Below, in pieces: positions 1 to 5,651 of a DNA stretch of 5,651 bases (position 1 is the stretch's first letter; every line of letters starts with the position of its first letter). The stretch spans positions 1-5,651 of the forward strand of contig JALNXZ010000110.1 of assembly GCA_023230125.1 (NCBI GenBank). Reading direction: 5' to 3'. The notes under the pieces are model-generated. The model was not told the DNA's origin and searched no databases. It saw nothing but the letters and a program-made list of their open reading frames with translations. Source of the DNA: Bacteroidales bacterium. Its GTDB lineage: Bacteria; Bacteroidota; Bacteroidia; Bacteroidales; UBA1402. Position numbers and translations under genes: made by a program.

Positions 1-2
1 AC

Positions 3-596
3 TACGTGAATGATGCGAAAGATTGGATACAATTGGCAAAACAAGACAAGCGTTTTACTCAAATTGTTTTAATTGGACACAGTGAAGGTTCGTTGATAGG
101 CATGCTGGCTGCTACCAAGGCTGATAAGTTCGTTTCGGTGGCAGGTCCCGGACAGTCCGCGAATATTCTGCTGAAAGAGCAATTAAAGGCTCAACCCCAG
201 GAATTTCAGGATTTATCTTTTCCTATTATTGACAGTTTGGTTGTTGGGAAAAAAGTGGATAATGTCAACCCGATGCTGAAATTTCTATTCCGTTCAAGCG
301 TGCAACCTTATATGATTTCATGGTTCAAGTATGATCCACAAACCGAGATAAAAAAACTGACCATTCCGATACTCATCATTCAAGGTACGAATGACGTTCA
401 GGTCAGTGTTGATGATGCCAAACGACTTTCTGCAGCTAGCCCTGAATCAAAACTGCTGCTCATGGACAAGATGAATCATATATTAAGGACAGTGGAAGGT
501 GACAGGCAAGCCAATCTTGCAACTTACAACAATGCTGATTTGCCTTTGGCAGAAGGACTTGTAAAAGCAATAACAGATTTTATTTTGAAAAAATAA
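3..596 (+). CDS. alpha/beta hydrolase, 5'-truncated by the window edge
   Basis: Partial gene: the frame is already open at the window edge, so the true start lies outside, and the GTG at position 6 is only the first start-like codon. About 197 residues remain, ending at TAA. Numbering from that GTG, the nucleophile elbow GHSEG has Ser26 after a hydrophobic strand (IVLIG). The acid is probably Asp130 in IIQGTNDVQV, following the strand LTIPILIIQG, and the catalytic histidine is His158 in MDKMNHIL. Order and spacing fit the C-terminal two thirds of an alpha/beta hydrolase fold, with a cap-like helical insert at roughly residues 50-110. The family includes esterases, lipases and S33-type peptidases; the substrate cannot be told, and the missing N-terminus hides any signal peptide. 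It converges with the next gene across an 89-bp gap. The fold and triad are well supported; the specific activity is not. Confidence 0.88.
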   Translation, partial: YVNDAKDWIQLAKQDKRFTQIVLIGHSEGSLIGMLAATKADKFVSVAGPGQSANILLKEQLKAQPQEFQDLSFPIIDSLVVGKKVDNVNPMLKFLFRSSVQPYMISWFKYDPQTEIKKLTIPILIIQGTNDVQVSVDDAKRLSAASPESKLLLMDKMNHILRTVEGDRQANLATYNNADLPLAEGLVKAITDFILKK

Positions 597-645
597 TACA
601 ACACTCTTTTACATCAAATTGGGGGTACAGAACCTTTGTGTTGTA
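597..645. repeat. 8-bp inverted repeat in the convergent gap, possible weak terminator
   Basis: TACAACAC at 597-604 is exactly complementary to GTGTTGTA at 638-645. The left arm begins right after the hydrolase stop codon. The loop is long (33 nt) and no T-tract follows the right arm, so this is not a textbook intrinsic terminator. Its place between two convergent genes makes a role in 3'-end formation possible. A smaller pair, GGTTA at 650-654 and TAACC at 675-679, lies next to it, followed by an A-run at 680-685 that would be a T-run on the minus strand just after the oxoamine synthase stop. The sequence match is certain; the function is a guess. Confidence 0.3.
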
Positions 646-685
646 AAGGGGTTATGTTTAATATTTCTAATCCCTAACCAAAAAA

Positions 686-1996
686 TCAGGTTTCTCCGAA
701 AAAGTCAGATCTATCGGTGTTGTATTTTGATTCCATCAAATTAGTTCTGACGTCCAGCAGTGCTTGAACTGTAAAGTCTATATCTTCTTTTGTATGTAAA
801 ACGGTTGGAAGGAAACGTAACAACAGTTGCCCTTTCAGTACAAACGGATAAACCAGGATCGGGCAGAAAATGTTATAATTTTCACGCAGATCGATGACCA
901 GGTTCAAGGCTTCATAAATGGTACAGGGGAGAAATATTGGGACAACGCAAGCATCAGAGGCCCCTGTGTCAAATTCGTACTTCTTAAGCTGTTTCCGAAA
1001 ATAGTTGGTCTTTTTGCGCAAATCCTTGAGCAATTTGACATGATCATGCAAGTATTCAAGCCGTTTGATCATACCGGCTACATAAACAATCGGCAAGGCT
1101 TTTGATTGAATCTGGGTGCGGGTACGGTATCTTAAATAGGTCATGATATATTCAGGCCCGGCAGCAAATCCTCCAAGTGAAGCAAATGTTTTCGAAAAGG
1201 AGCCTAGATAAATGTCAATATCATCGTTTACCCCGAAATACTCTCCAGTTCCTGCACCTGTTGCCCCTTCAATACCAAATCCGTCGGCATCATTAACCAA
1301 TAAACGGAATGGATATTTATTTTTCAACTTGACAATTTTGTCCAACTTGGCATATTCTCCGATGGTGCCAAAAACGCCATGGGTTATGACCAGAATACCT
1401 CCAAGAGCTTCTTCTACCAGAGATACAGCCTTGATAAGCTGTTTTTCAAGACTATCCATGTCATTATGCTGAAAGACAATATGCTTGCCAAGATGCAGAC
1501 GAATACCGTCTATCAGACATGTATGAACCTGTGAATCGTAAACGATGATGTCATTTCTTCCACAAAGGGCATCGACAATAGAAGAAAAGCCTTGATACCC
1601 ATAATTGAGCACGAAGGCGTCCTCCTTTCCTGTGAATTCAGCCAGTATGGACTCCAGTTTTTCATGCATACTGGTCTGACCAGACATCATGCGGTTTCCA
1701 ACAGGGTAGGCGAGGCCCCACTTATTAACGTATTCTTCGTCTGCACTCTTGATCTCGCTGTTATTTGCAAAGCCAAGGTGGTCGCTGATGTTCCAGTTGA
1801 GAACCTCTCGTCCACGAAATTTCATGCGAGGTCCCAGAGGCCCTTCCAGTTTTGGATAGGTAAAATAGCCATGTAACTGTCTAGCCAATTTTGAAGCCGG
1901 CTCTTCAGTAGTTCGAATACGTTCGAATAAATCCACTTTGCAATTAGTTTTGTATGCAAATCTAATAAATATATTCAGAAGCTGTTCCACTTTCAT
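686..1996 (-). CDS. PLP-dependent alpha-oxoamine synthase-like protein (serine palmitoyltransferase / cysteate acyltransferase / KBL group)
   Basis: A 436-residue fold-type I PLP protein of the alpha-oxoamine synthase family, whose members condense an amino acid with an acyl-CoA or acyl-ACP and release CO2. Bacteroidota relatives are usually annotated as serine palmitoyltransferase or 2-amino-3-ketobutyrate CoA ligase, and some make sphingolipid or sulfonolipid bases. Visible landmarks: NISDHLGFAN at about 69-78 (the usual NYLGL region); GNRMMSGQTSMHEKLE at 100-115; H158 in VHTCLIDG, the residue that stacks on the PLP ring; the PLP lysine K269 in GSFSKTFASLGG; and R394 near the C-terminus, where relatives bind the substrate carboxylate. 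The length is somewhat above the usual 400 or so, owing to about 20 extra N-terminal residues. The oddity is at 235-238: relatives read D-x-A-H (Asp to PLP N1, His to O3'), whereas this protein reads N-D-A-D. The gene is intact, so it may be a diverged paralogue with changed chemistry. The ATG start lies in a divergent gap facing the PAP2 gene. Family is secure; substrate and activity are not. Confidence 0.85.
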   Translation of the reverse strand: MKVEQLLNIFIRFAYKTNCKVDLFERIRTTEEPASKLARQLHGYFTYPKLEGPLGPRMKFRGREVLNWNISDHLGFANNSEIKSADEEYVNKWGLAYPVGNRMMSGQTSMHEKLESILAEFTGKEDAFVLNYGYQGFSSIVDALCGRNDIIVYDSQVHTCLIDGIRLHLGKHIVFQHNDMDSLEKQLIKAVSLVEEALGGILVITHGVFGTIGEYAKLDKIVKLKNKYPFRLLVNDADGFGIEGATGAGTGEYFGVNDDIDIYLGSFSKTFASLGGFAAGPEYIMTYLRYRTRTQIQSKALPIVYVAGMIKRLEYLHDHVKLLKDLRKKTNYFRKQLKKYEFDTGASDACVVPIFLPCTIYEALNLVIDLRENYNIFCPILVYPFVLKGQLLLRFLPTVLHTKEDIDFTVQALLDVRTNLMESKYNTDRSDFFGET

Positions 1997-2124
1997 CTAT
2001 GGGATGAGAAAAAAAATATTATTTTTGCCTGTGGTTATTTTCGCATAAGCGTAAGGGCTTCACTTTCTGCTCAAAAAGAGGGGTGGAAATATTTCTTAAT
2101 TTACTTTTGACTACTGACTATAGA

Positions 2125-2796
2125 ATGAAATTGAAACACTTTTTGAAGAACCACCTTGCTATCATTATTCCTTTTTCAGTAATCCTGATTTTTGGAATCG
2201 TTCTACTTCTTACTTATTCAAAAATTGATATACATCTGTATATCAATAAACATAACTCAGCTTTCTTCGATGAATACTTTAAGTATATGACTGAATTTGG
2301 TGCCTTCATACTTATTGCCCCCATCATCATCATCATGGCTTTGTTCAAATATCGTTATGCCTTGATGGCAATAGCTTCTTCTGTATTAGCCTCATTGATT
2401 GTTCAGATATTGAAAAGAATTTTTTATACGGATTGCCCAAGACCTAAAGTCGTTTTTCAGGATATTTATGATTTGCACTTTGTAGAAAATGTACACCTTC
2501 ATAGTAGCCACAGCTTTCCTTCAGGCCATACGGCTGGAGCATTTGCCCTTTTTATGGTACTCGCTTTGATCAACAAACGTCCGGTCTGGCAATTCTTATT
2601 TCTGATGATGGCTGTGTTGGTGGGGTATTCCAGGATGTATTTGTCCCAGCACTTCTTGATAGATGTGGTAGTAGGTTCAGTAGTGGGTACTGCTTCTGCC
2701 TTTACTTGTTACTTTTGGCTTAACAGTTCCAGATTTAGTAATAAAATTTTTTTGGATCAATCTATTTTGACTTCTCTGAAGTCAATGAAACATTAA
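2125..2796 (+). CDS. PAP2-family membrane phosphatase
   Basis: A 223-residue integral membrane protein of the PAP2 (type 2 phosphatidic acid phosphatase) superfamily, which removes phosphate from lipid phosphates such as phosphatidate, phosphatidylglycerophosphate or undecaprenyl pyrophosphate. All three motifs are present: KRxxxxDxPRP (K97 to P107, with longer spacing than the textbook KX6RP); PSGHT with H135; and SRX5HX3D (S169, R170, H176, D180). H176 is the expected nucleophile and H135 the general acid. About six hydrophobic segments are visible, near 11-31, 58-74, 78-96, 137-149, 156-168 and 178-198. I chose the ATG at 2125; an in-frame GTG at 2083 would add 14 residues ending LTTDYR, which look like leader rather than protein. 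It is divergent from the oxoamine synthase gene, so a joint role in membrane-lipid synthesis is conceivable, though a role in undecaprenyl phosphate recycling is equally possible. The last 35 bp overlap engB tail to tail. Confidence 0.9.
   Translation: MKLKHFLKNHLAIIIPFSVILIFGIVLLLTYSKIDIHLYINKHNSAFFDEYFKYMTEFGAFILIAPIIIIMALFKYRYALMAIASSVLASLIVQILKRIFYTDCPRPKVVFQDIYDLHFVENVHLHSSHSFPSGHTAGAFALFMVLALINKRPVWQFLFLMMAVLVGYSRMYLSQHFLIDVVVGSVVGTASAFTCYFWLNSSRFSNKIFLDQSILTSLKSMKH
2322..2336 (+). repeat. CAT x5 trinucleotide run inside the PAP2 gene
   Basis: Five CAT units in a row, read in frame as ATC codons plus an ATG, encode an Ile-Ile-Ile-Ile-Met stretch inside the second membrane segment. A change in unit number would add or remove one hydrophobic residue without a frameshift, so it is not a phase-variation switch. 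Confidence 0.75.
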
Positions 2797-3376
2797 TGCT
2801 TTCAATGTATTGAAGTATTTCTTTACCACCTTTATTCTTCTCTGAAGAAGTCTGGAACATTACAGGTAGTTCCTCCCAGGTCTCAAGAAGACTTTCCTTG
2901 TATTTTCGGATGTTGCTTCCGAGTTCGGCTTGGGTAATCTTGTCCGTTTTTGTGAAGACAATGGCAAAAGGAATTTCATTTTCTCCCAAAAATTCCAGAA
3001 AATCCAGATCAATTTGTTGAGCCTCGTGTCTTGAATCGATCAAGACAAACAAGCATGCCAATTGTTCCCGTTTGAGTACGTAGTCGGTCACTAATTTATG
3101 GAGTTCTTCCCGCATCTTTTTGCCGATCTTGGCAAAGCCGTAACCGGGAAGGTCAACAATATACCAGGATTGGTTGATCAAAAAATGATTGATCAGTAAA
3201 GTCTTTCCAGGTTTTGAAGAAGTCTTTGCCAAATCCTTTACACCGGTCAGCATGTTGATCAAAGATGATTTACCGACATTGGAACGTCCGATGAAAGCAT
3301 ATTCAGATAAACCGTCCTGAGGGCATCCTGAAAGTTTTGCATTGCTGATGATGAAAGTTGCACTATGAATTCCCAT
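2762..3376 (-). CDS. engB: Ribosome biogenesis GTP-binding protein EngB (YihA/YsxC)
   Basis: A 204-residue TRAFAC-class small GTPase of the EngB/YihA/YsxC family, a usually essential factor for late assembly of the 50S ribosomal subunit. All nucleotide-binding motifs are present in order: G1 GRSNVGKS at 30-37 (K36 binds phosphate), G2 threonine T59 in SSKPGKT, G3 DLPGYG at 75-80 (the family hallmark), G4 TKTD at 142-145 for guanine specificity, and G5 TSS around 176-178. Length is normal for the family (about 195-210). The N-terminal strand ATFIISNA and the phrase YAFIGRSNVGKSSLIN are typical. The ATG start at 3374-3376 lies inside the last codons of the upstream symporter gene (14-bp overlap, different frame), which points to co-transcription and probable translational coupling. 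No Shine-Dalgarno is visible. The 3' end runs 35 bp into the convergent PAP2 gene. Nothing is missing or unusual in the protein itself. Confidence 0.97.
   Translation of the reverse strand: MGIHSATFIISNAKLSGCPQDGLSEYAFIGRSNVGKSSLINMLTGVKDLAKTSSKPGKTLLINHFLINQSWYIVDLPGYGFAKIGKKMREELHKLVTDYVLKREQLACLFVLIDSRHEAQQIDLDFLEFLGENEIPFAIVFTKTDKITQAELGSNIRKYKESLLETWEELPVMFQTSSEKNKGGKEILQYIESINVSLTSEKSK
2767..2785. terminator. Perfect hairpin inside the convergent PAP2/engB overlap
   Basis: TTGACTTC at 2767-2774 pairs exactly with GAAGTCAA at 2778-2785 around a 3-nt TCT loop. The whole structure lies within the 35-bp overlap (2762-2796) of the two convergent genes, just before the stop of each. A second, smaller inverted repeat, TTCAAT/ATTGAA at 2801-2814, follows inside engB. 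Because it is palindromic it would form in both transcripts. Neither strand has a clear T-tract straight after it, so intrinsic termination is uncertain; mRNA 3'-end protection is another possibility. The pairing is read directly from the sequence; the role is inferred. Confidence 0.4.
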
Positions 3377-4811
3377 ATACTGATTTTTTAAAAGACGAAA
3401 ACCACAGGCCGCTGAAAGTGAGCAAGCCGTTAAACATTAAAAGTTCATACCCGAATTGGTATCCGAAATACCTGCTTGAGAATATTTGTAGTAAATAACA
3501 CAAGATGGGTGAAGATACAGCTATAATCGGAATGTATCGATCATTTGCGACAATTTTTGTAAAAAGGCCAAAACCATATAATCCGAGCAAAGGACCATAC
3601 GTATATGACGCCATGATGTAGATTGCATCGAGGAGGGTTGTACTGTTGGCCGCTCGGAAAATAAAAATGATGACAATAAAAAGCATAGCTATAAAAAGAT
3701 GCACCTTTTGTCTAGTCTTTACGTCATTTTCTTTTTCCAGGATATCGACGCAAAAAGAAGTGGTCATGGAAGTCATGGCCGTATCCGCACTTGAAAATGC
3801 AGCAGAAACGATGCCAATCATAAACAGAATCGTTACTGTAGTGTTCAGGAATCCCTGGGTGGCCAACATGGGTAAAACTTCATCTGAGGAATCGGGCAGG
3901 ATGATTCCTTTCTGTGAGGCAAAAATGTACATTAAAGTACCAAGCGACAGAAAAATAAAGTTAACAGGTATAAAGGCAAAGCCATAGAAGTACATGTTCT
4001 TTTGAGCTTTTTCCAGTTTATTGATGGTTCGGTTTTTTTGAATCATACCCTGATCCAGACCAGTCATGACCAGAGCAATGAAAATGCCGCTGAAAAATTG
4101 TTTAAACACATGTTGTTTGCTTCCCCAATCAGACCATTCCACCAGATTGAAATATTTGCTGGAACCAACCGTCTTGACCATTCCTGCAACATCCAGATTC
4201 ATGGCTTTTCCCAGTTGAAATATAATCAACACCAACGCTCCAATCATACAAAGAGATTGAAGTACATCTACCCAAACGATGGTCTTGATTCCACCTCGGA
4301 AGGTATATAACCAGATCATCAAAATAAGTGCAATGACCGTCACGCCAAAAGGTACGTTCCAATTGCTGAAGATGGATTCATGTAAGATCAGCGCGGCAAC
4401 ATAAACCCGGATTGAAGCACCTATAGCCTTGGAAAGCAGGAAAAACCAGGCACCGGTCTTATATGCCCCCTTGCCATACCGTTCCTTGAGGTAGATATAG
4501 ATACTGGGGGCATTCAGGCTATAGTAAATGGGCAACAATACCTTGGCAATCAGAATATAACCCACAAAGAAACCGACGACAGTCTGCATATACAAAAAGC
4601 CGTTGTCCCTGACCATTCCAGGAACAGATACAAATGTGACTCCTGAAATGGAGGTGCCTATCATTCCTATAGAAACGACGTACCAAGGAGACTTCTTGTT
4701 GCCGGTGAAAAAACCATCGTTCCCTTTTTGCTTTCCTATCACTGCTGAAATAAGCATCAACAAGCCGAAATAACCAAGCAATATGACAAAAATCCATGCT
4801 CCGTTCATCAT
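3363..4811 (-). CDS. Sodium:solute symporter (SSS family), substrate unknown
   Basis: A 482-residue polytopic membrane protein of the sodium:solute symporter family (LeuT fold), which uses the Na+ gradient to import a small solute across the inner membrane. Around 13 hydrophobic segments are visible, beginning at residue 6 with no cleavable signal. Family marks: FFTGNKKSPWYVVSIGMIGTS leading into the broken first core helix (about 34-54), FRGGIKTIVWVDVLQ at 171-185, TGLDQGMIQKNRT near 250-262, and SAAFSSADTAMTS at 336-348. In the last, A337, S340 and S341 match the spacing of the Na2-site residues known from vSGLT (A361, S364, S365), so sodium coupling is expected. The substrate cannot be read from sequence; relatives carry sugars, sialic acid, amino acids or organic anions. 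The start is Met-Met; either codon could serve. It is the first gene of a likely two-gene unit with engB, a pairing with no obvious functional logic. Its promoter should lie in the 85-bp gap shared with recR. Confidence 0.93.
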   Translation of the reverse strand: MMNGAWIFVILLGYFGLLMLISAVIGKQKGNDGFFTGNKKSPWYVVSIGMIGTSISGVTFVSVPGMVRDNGFLYMQTVVGFFVGYILIAKVLLPIYYSLNAPSIYIYLKERYGKGAYKTGAWFFLLSKAIGASIRVYVAALILHESIFSNWNVPFGVTVIALILMIWLYTFRGGIKTIVWVDVLQSLCMIGALVLIIFQLGKAMNLDVAGMVKTVGSSKYFNLVEWSDWGSKQHVFKQFFSGIFIALVMTGLDQGMIQKNRTINKLEKAQKNMYFYGFAFIPVNFIFLSLGTLMYIFASQKGIILPDSSDEVLPMLATQGFLNTTVTILFMIGIVSAAFSSADTAMTSMTTSFCVDILEKENDVKTRQKVHLFIAMLFIVIIFIFRAANSTTLLDAIYIMASYTYGPLLGLYGFGLFTKIVANDRYIPIIAVSSPILCYLLQIFSSRYFGYQFGYELLMFNGLLTFSGLWFSSFKKSVYGNS

Positions 4812-4842
4812 GGCCGCAAAGTTAATATTATTTCCTTTAGGT

Positions 4843-4872
4843 TTGTCGGAATGGCATTTTGATGTATATTTG
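4843..4872 (+). promoter_or_regulatory. Bacteroidota-type promoter of recR
   Basis: TTG at 4843-4845 and TATATTTG at 4865-4872 match the -33 (TTG) and -7 (TAnnTTTG) elements of the Bacteroidota primary sigma factor, separated by 19 bp, the usual spacing. Transcription would begin near 4879, giving a leader of about 18 nt before the recR ATG at 4897. That short leader lacks a Shine-Dalgarno, as is normal for this phylum. Element match and spacing are seen directly; activity is inferred. Confidence 0.6.
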
Positions 4873-4896
4873 TATCAAAGCTAAAGTCTGATCACA

Positions 4897-5508
4897 ATGA
4901 ATCAATCGTATCCTTCTGTTTTGCTCGAGGACGCTGTCAATGAATTTTCAAAGCTTCCCGGAATAGGAAAGAAAACAGCTCTGCGTTTGGTTCTGCACTT
5001 GTTGAGACAGTCAGAAGATCAGGTGACTACTTTTGGAAATGCTGTGATACATCTCAAACAAGAAGTTCATTATTGCAATACCTGTCACAATATCTCAGAT
5101 TCTGAGCTGTGCAATATTTGTGCTGATGATAGACGTGATCATCGACTTGTTTGCGTAGTTGAGAATGTTCGGGAAGTAATGGCAGTCGAAAATACAGGTC
5201 AGTATTCAGGTATTTACCACGTACTTGGTGGCCTGATTTCTCCCATGGACGGCATTGGCCCTTCGGATTTGGAGATTGAGAGTCTGGTTGAACGTGTACG
5301 AAAGGATGAAGTAGATGAAATCATTTTGGCTTTGTCAGCAACGATGGAGGGAGATACCACCTCTTTTTACCTGTATCGGAAACTATCTGGCCTTGATGTT
5401 AAAATAACAACCATAGCAAGAGGTATTGCTGTAGGAGATGAGTTGGAATACGCAGATGAAGTGACTCTTGGCCGATCCATCATCAATAGAATTATTTTTA
5501 AGGGGTAG
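4897..5508 (+). CDS. recR: Recombination mediator protein RecR
   Basis: A 203-residue RecR, close to the 201 residues of the E. coli protein. RecR works with RecO (and RecF) in the cytoplasm to load RecA onto SSB-coated single-stranded DNA at gaps and stalled forks. Domains in order: an N-terminal helix-hairpin-helix with FSKLPGIGKKTALRL at 17-31 that contacts DNA; a zinc-binding module with C60, C63, C72 and C75 (CNTC and CNIC pairs); a Toprim domain from about 83, opening with LVCVVENVREVMAVE (E89); and the C-terminal ARGIAVGDELEYADEVTLGRSI element that supports ring formation. All four zinc cysteines and the HhH are intact. The ATG start is preceded by a good phylum-type promoter and a short leader. 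It is divergent from the symporter gene and is followed after 26 bp by a same-strand gene, so co-transcription downstream is likely. Identification is secure. Confidence 0.98.
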   Translation: MNQSYPSVLLEDAVNEFSKLPGIGKKTALRLVLHLLRQSEDQVTTFGNAVIHLKQEVHYCNTCHNISDSELCNICADDRRDHRLVCVVENVREVMAVENTGQYSGIYHVLGGLISPMDGIGPSDLEIESLVERVRKDEVDEIILALSATMEGDTTSFYLYRKLSGLDVKITTIARGIAVGDELEYADEVTLGRSIINRIIFKG

Positions 5509-5534
5509 GGGCCATCCCAATAAAATCAAAAAAT

Positions 5535-5651
5535 ATGGAAAAAGAAGCACTTATTATTTCGACCAACAAAAAACTGAAGACTGATTTCTATATCTGGTAT
5601 GGCTTTCTTATAGCACTTGGCATTTTTAGTTTTAAGACGAACTATCCATTT
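5535..5651 (+). CDS. Unrecognised protein, N-terminal fragment with a probable membrane segment (runs off the window)
   Basis: An ATG at 5535 opens a frame that stays open for 39 codons to the right edge with no stop. The visible peptide starts MEKEALIISTNKKLKTD, a charged, polar stretch, followed by a hydrophobic run (FYIWYGFLIALGIFSF, about residues 18-33) that looks like a first transmembrane helix, then KTNYPF. A polar, lysine-containing N-terminus before the helix suggests a cytoplasmic N-terminus and a multi-pass or anchored membrane protein rather than a secreted one. It lies 26 bp after the recR stop with no separate promoter motif in the gap, so it is probably read from the recR promoter. 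I do not recognise the family from so short a piece. Codon use resembles the neighbours. It could still be a spurious frame, though the spacing argues against that. Confidence 0.6.
   Translation, partial: MEKEALIISTNKKLKTDFYIWYGFLIALGIFSFKTNYPF

Noticed and set aside
827..1105. Plus-strand open frames within the oxoamine synthase gene (827-1105, 1212-1472, 1592-1876)
   Set aside because: They lie antisense to a well-supported conserved gene, show no recognisable domain, and have low-complexity or cysteine/proline-rich composition typical of shadow frames.
2020..2027. TATTTTTG as a -7 element for the PAP2 gene (also TACTTTTG at 2102-2109)
   Set aside because: Both match TAnnTTTG, but neither has a TTG at the required distance upstream, and such strings are common in AT-rich DNA.
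2083..2124. In-frame GTG start for the PAP2 gene at 2083, 42 bp before the chosen ATG
   Set aside because: GTG starts are uncommon, the added 14 residues resemble no part of the PAP2 fold, and the ATG at 2125 directly precedes a typical KLKHFLKNH-type N-terminus before the first helix.
3646..4797. Other open frames inside the symporter gene (plus strand 3646-3987 and 4002-4310; minus strand 4129-4362 and 4519-4797)
   Set aside because: All are contained in the conserved symporter coding region in another frame or strand and have no family features.
4817..4824. TAACTTTG on the minus strand as a -7 element for the symporter gene
   Set aside because: It has no -33 TTG at a suitable distance and would start transcription almost at the start codon, giving a leaderless message; coincidence is more likely.

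Overview
The window looks like an ordinary chromosomal segment of a Bacteroidota bacterium (Cytophagia, Flavobacteriia or a relative). Three things point there. The alpha-oxoamine synthase-like gene is of the type common in that phylum. None of the visible starts has a convincing purine-rich Shine-Dalgarno sequence. The best promoter, in front of recR, has the Bacteroidota form TTG-N19-TAnnTTTG rather than a sigma-70 -35/-10 pair. Base composition is moderately AT-rich and looks even across the window. I see no mobile element, CRISPR array, tRNA or rRNA, and no gene-free stretch longer than about 130 bases.

Layout from left to right: the 3' part of an alpha/beta hydrolase gene (+, start outside the window); a short convergent gap with an 8-bp inverted repeat; a PLP-dependent alpha-oxoamine synthase-like gene (-); a divergent gap of about 130 bp; a PAP2 phosphatase gene (+); engB/yihA/ysxC (-), whose 3' end overlaps that of the PAP2 gene by 35 bp; a sodium:solute symporter gene (-) directly upstream of engB and overlapping it by 14 bp; a divergent gap of 85 bp holding the recR promoter; recR (+); and the first 39 codons of an unrecognised, probably membrane-associated protein (+) running off the right edge.

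The genes fall into three likely transcription groups besides the cut-off hydrolase: symporter-engB on the minus strand, recR plus the partial gene on the plus strand, and the divergent pair of lipid-type enzymes (oxoamine synthase and PAP2). EngB (50S ribosome assembly) and RecR (recombinational repair) are core housekeeping functions. The oxoamine synthase and PAP2 phosphatase could both act in membrane-lipid metabolism (sphingolipid or sulfonolipid base synthesis; dephosphorylation of a lipid phosphate), but that link rests only on adjacency.

No clearly new system is visible. The most notable observation is in the oxoamine synthase. The nearly invariant cofactor motif Asp-x-Ala-His reads Asn-Asp-Ala-Asp, while the PLP lysine, the ring-stacking histidine and the C-terminal arginine are kept. 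This suggests a paralogue with altered or lost chemistry. A second point is a perfect 8-bp hairpin lying entirely inside the convergent PAP2/engB overlap.
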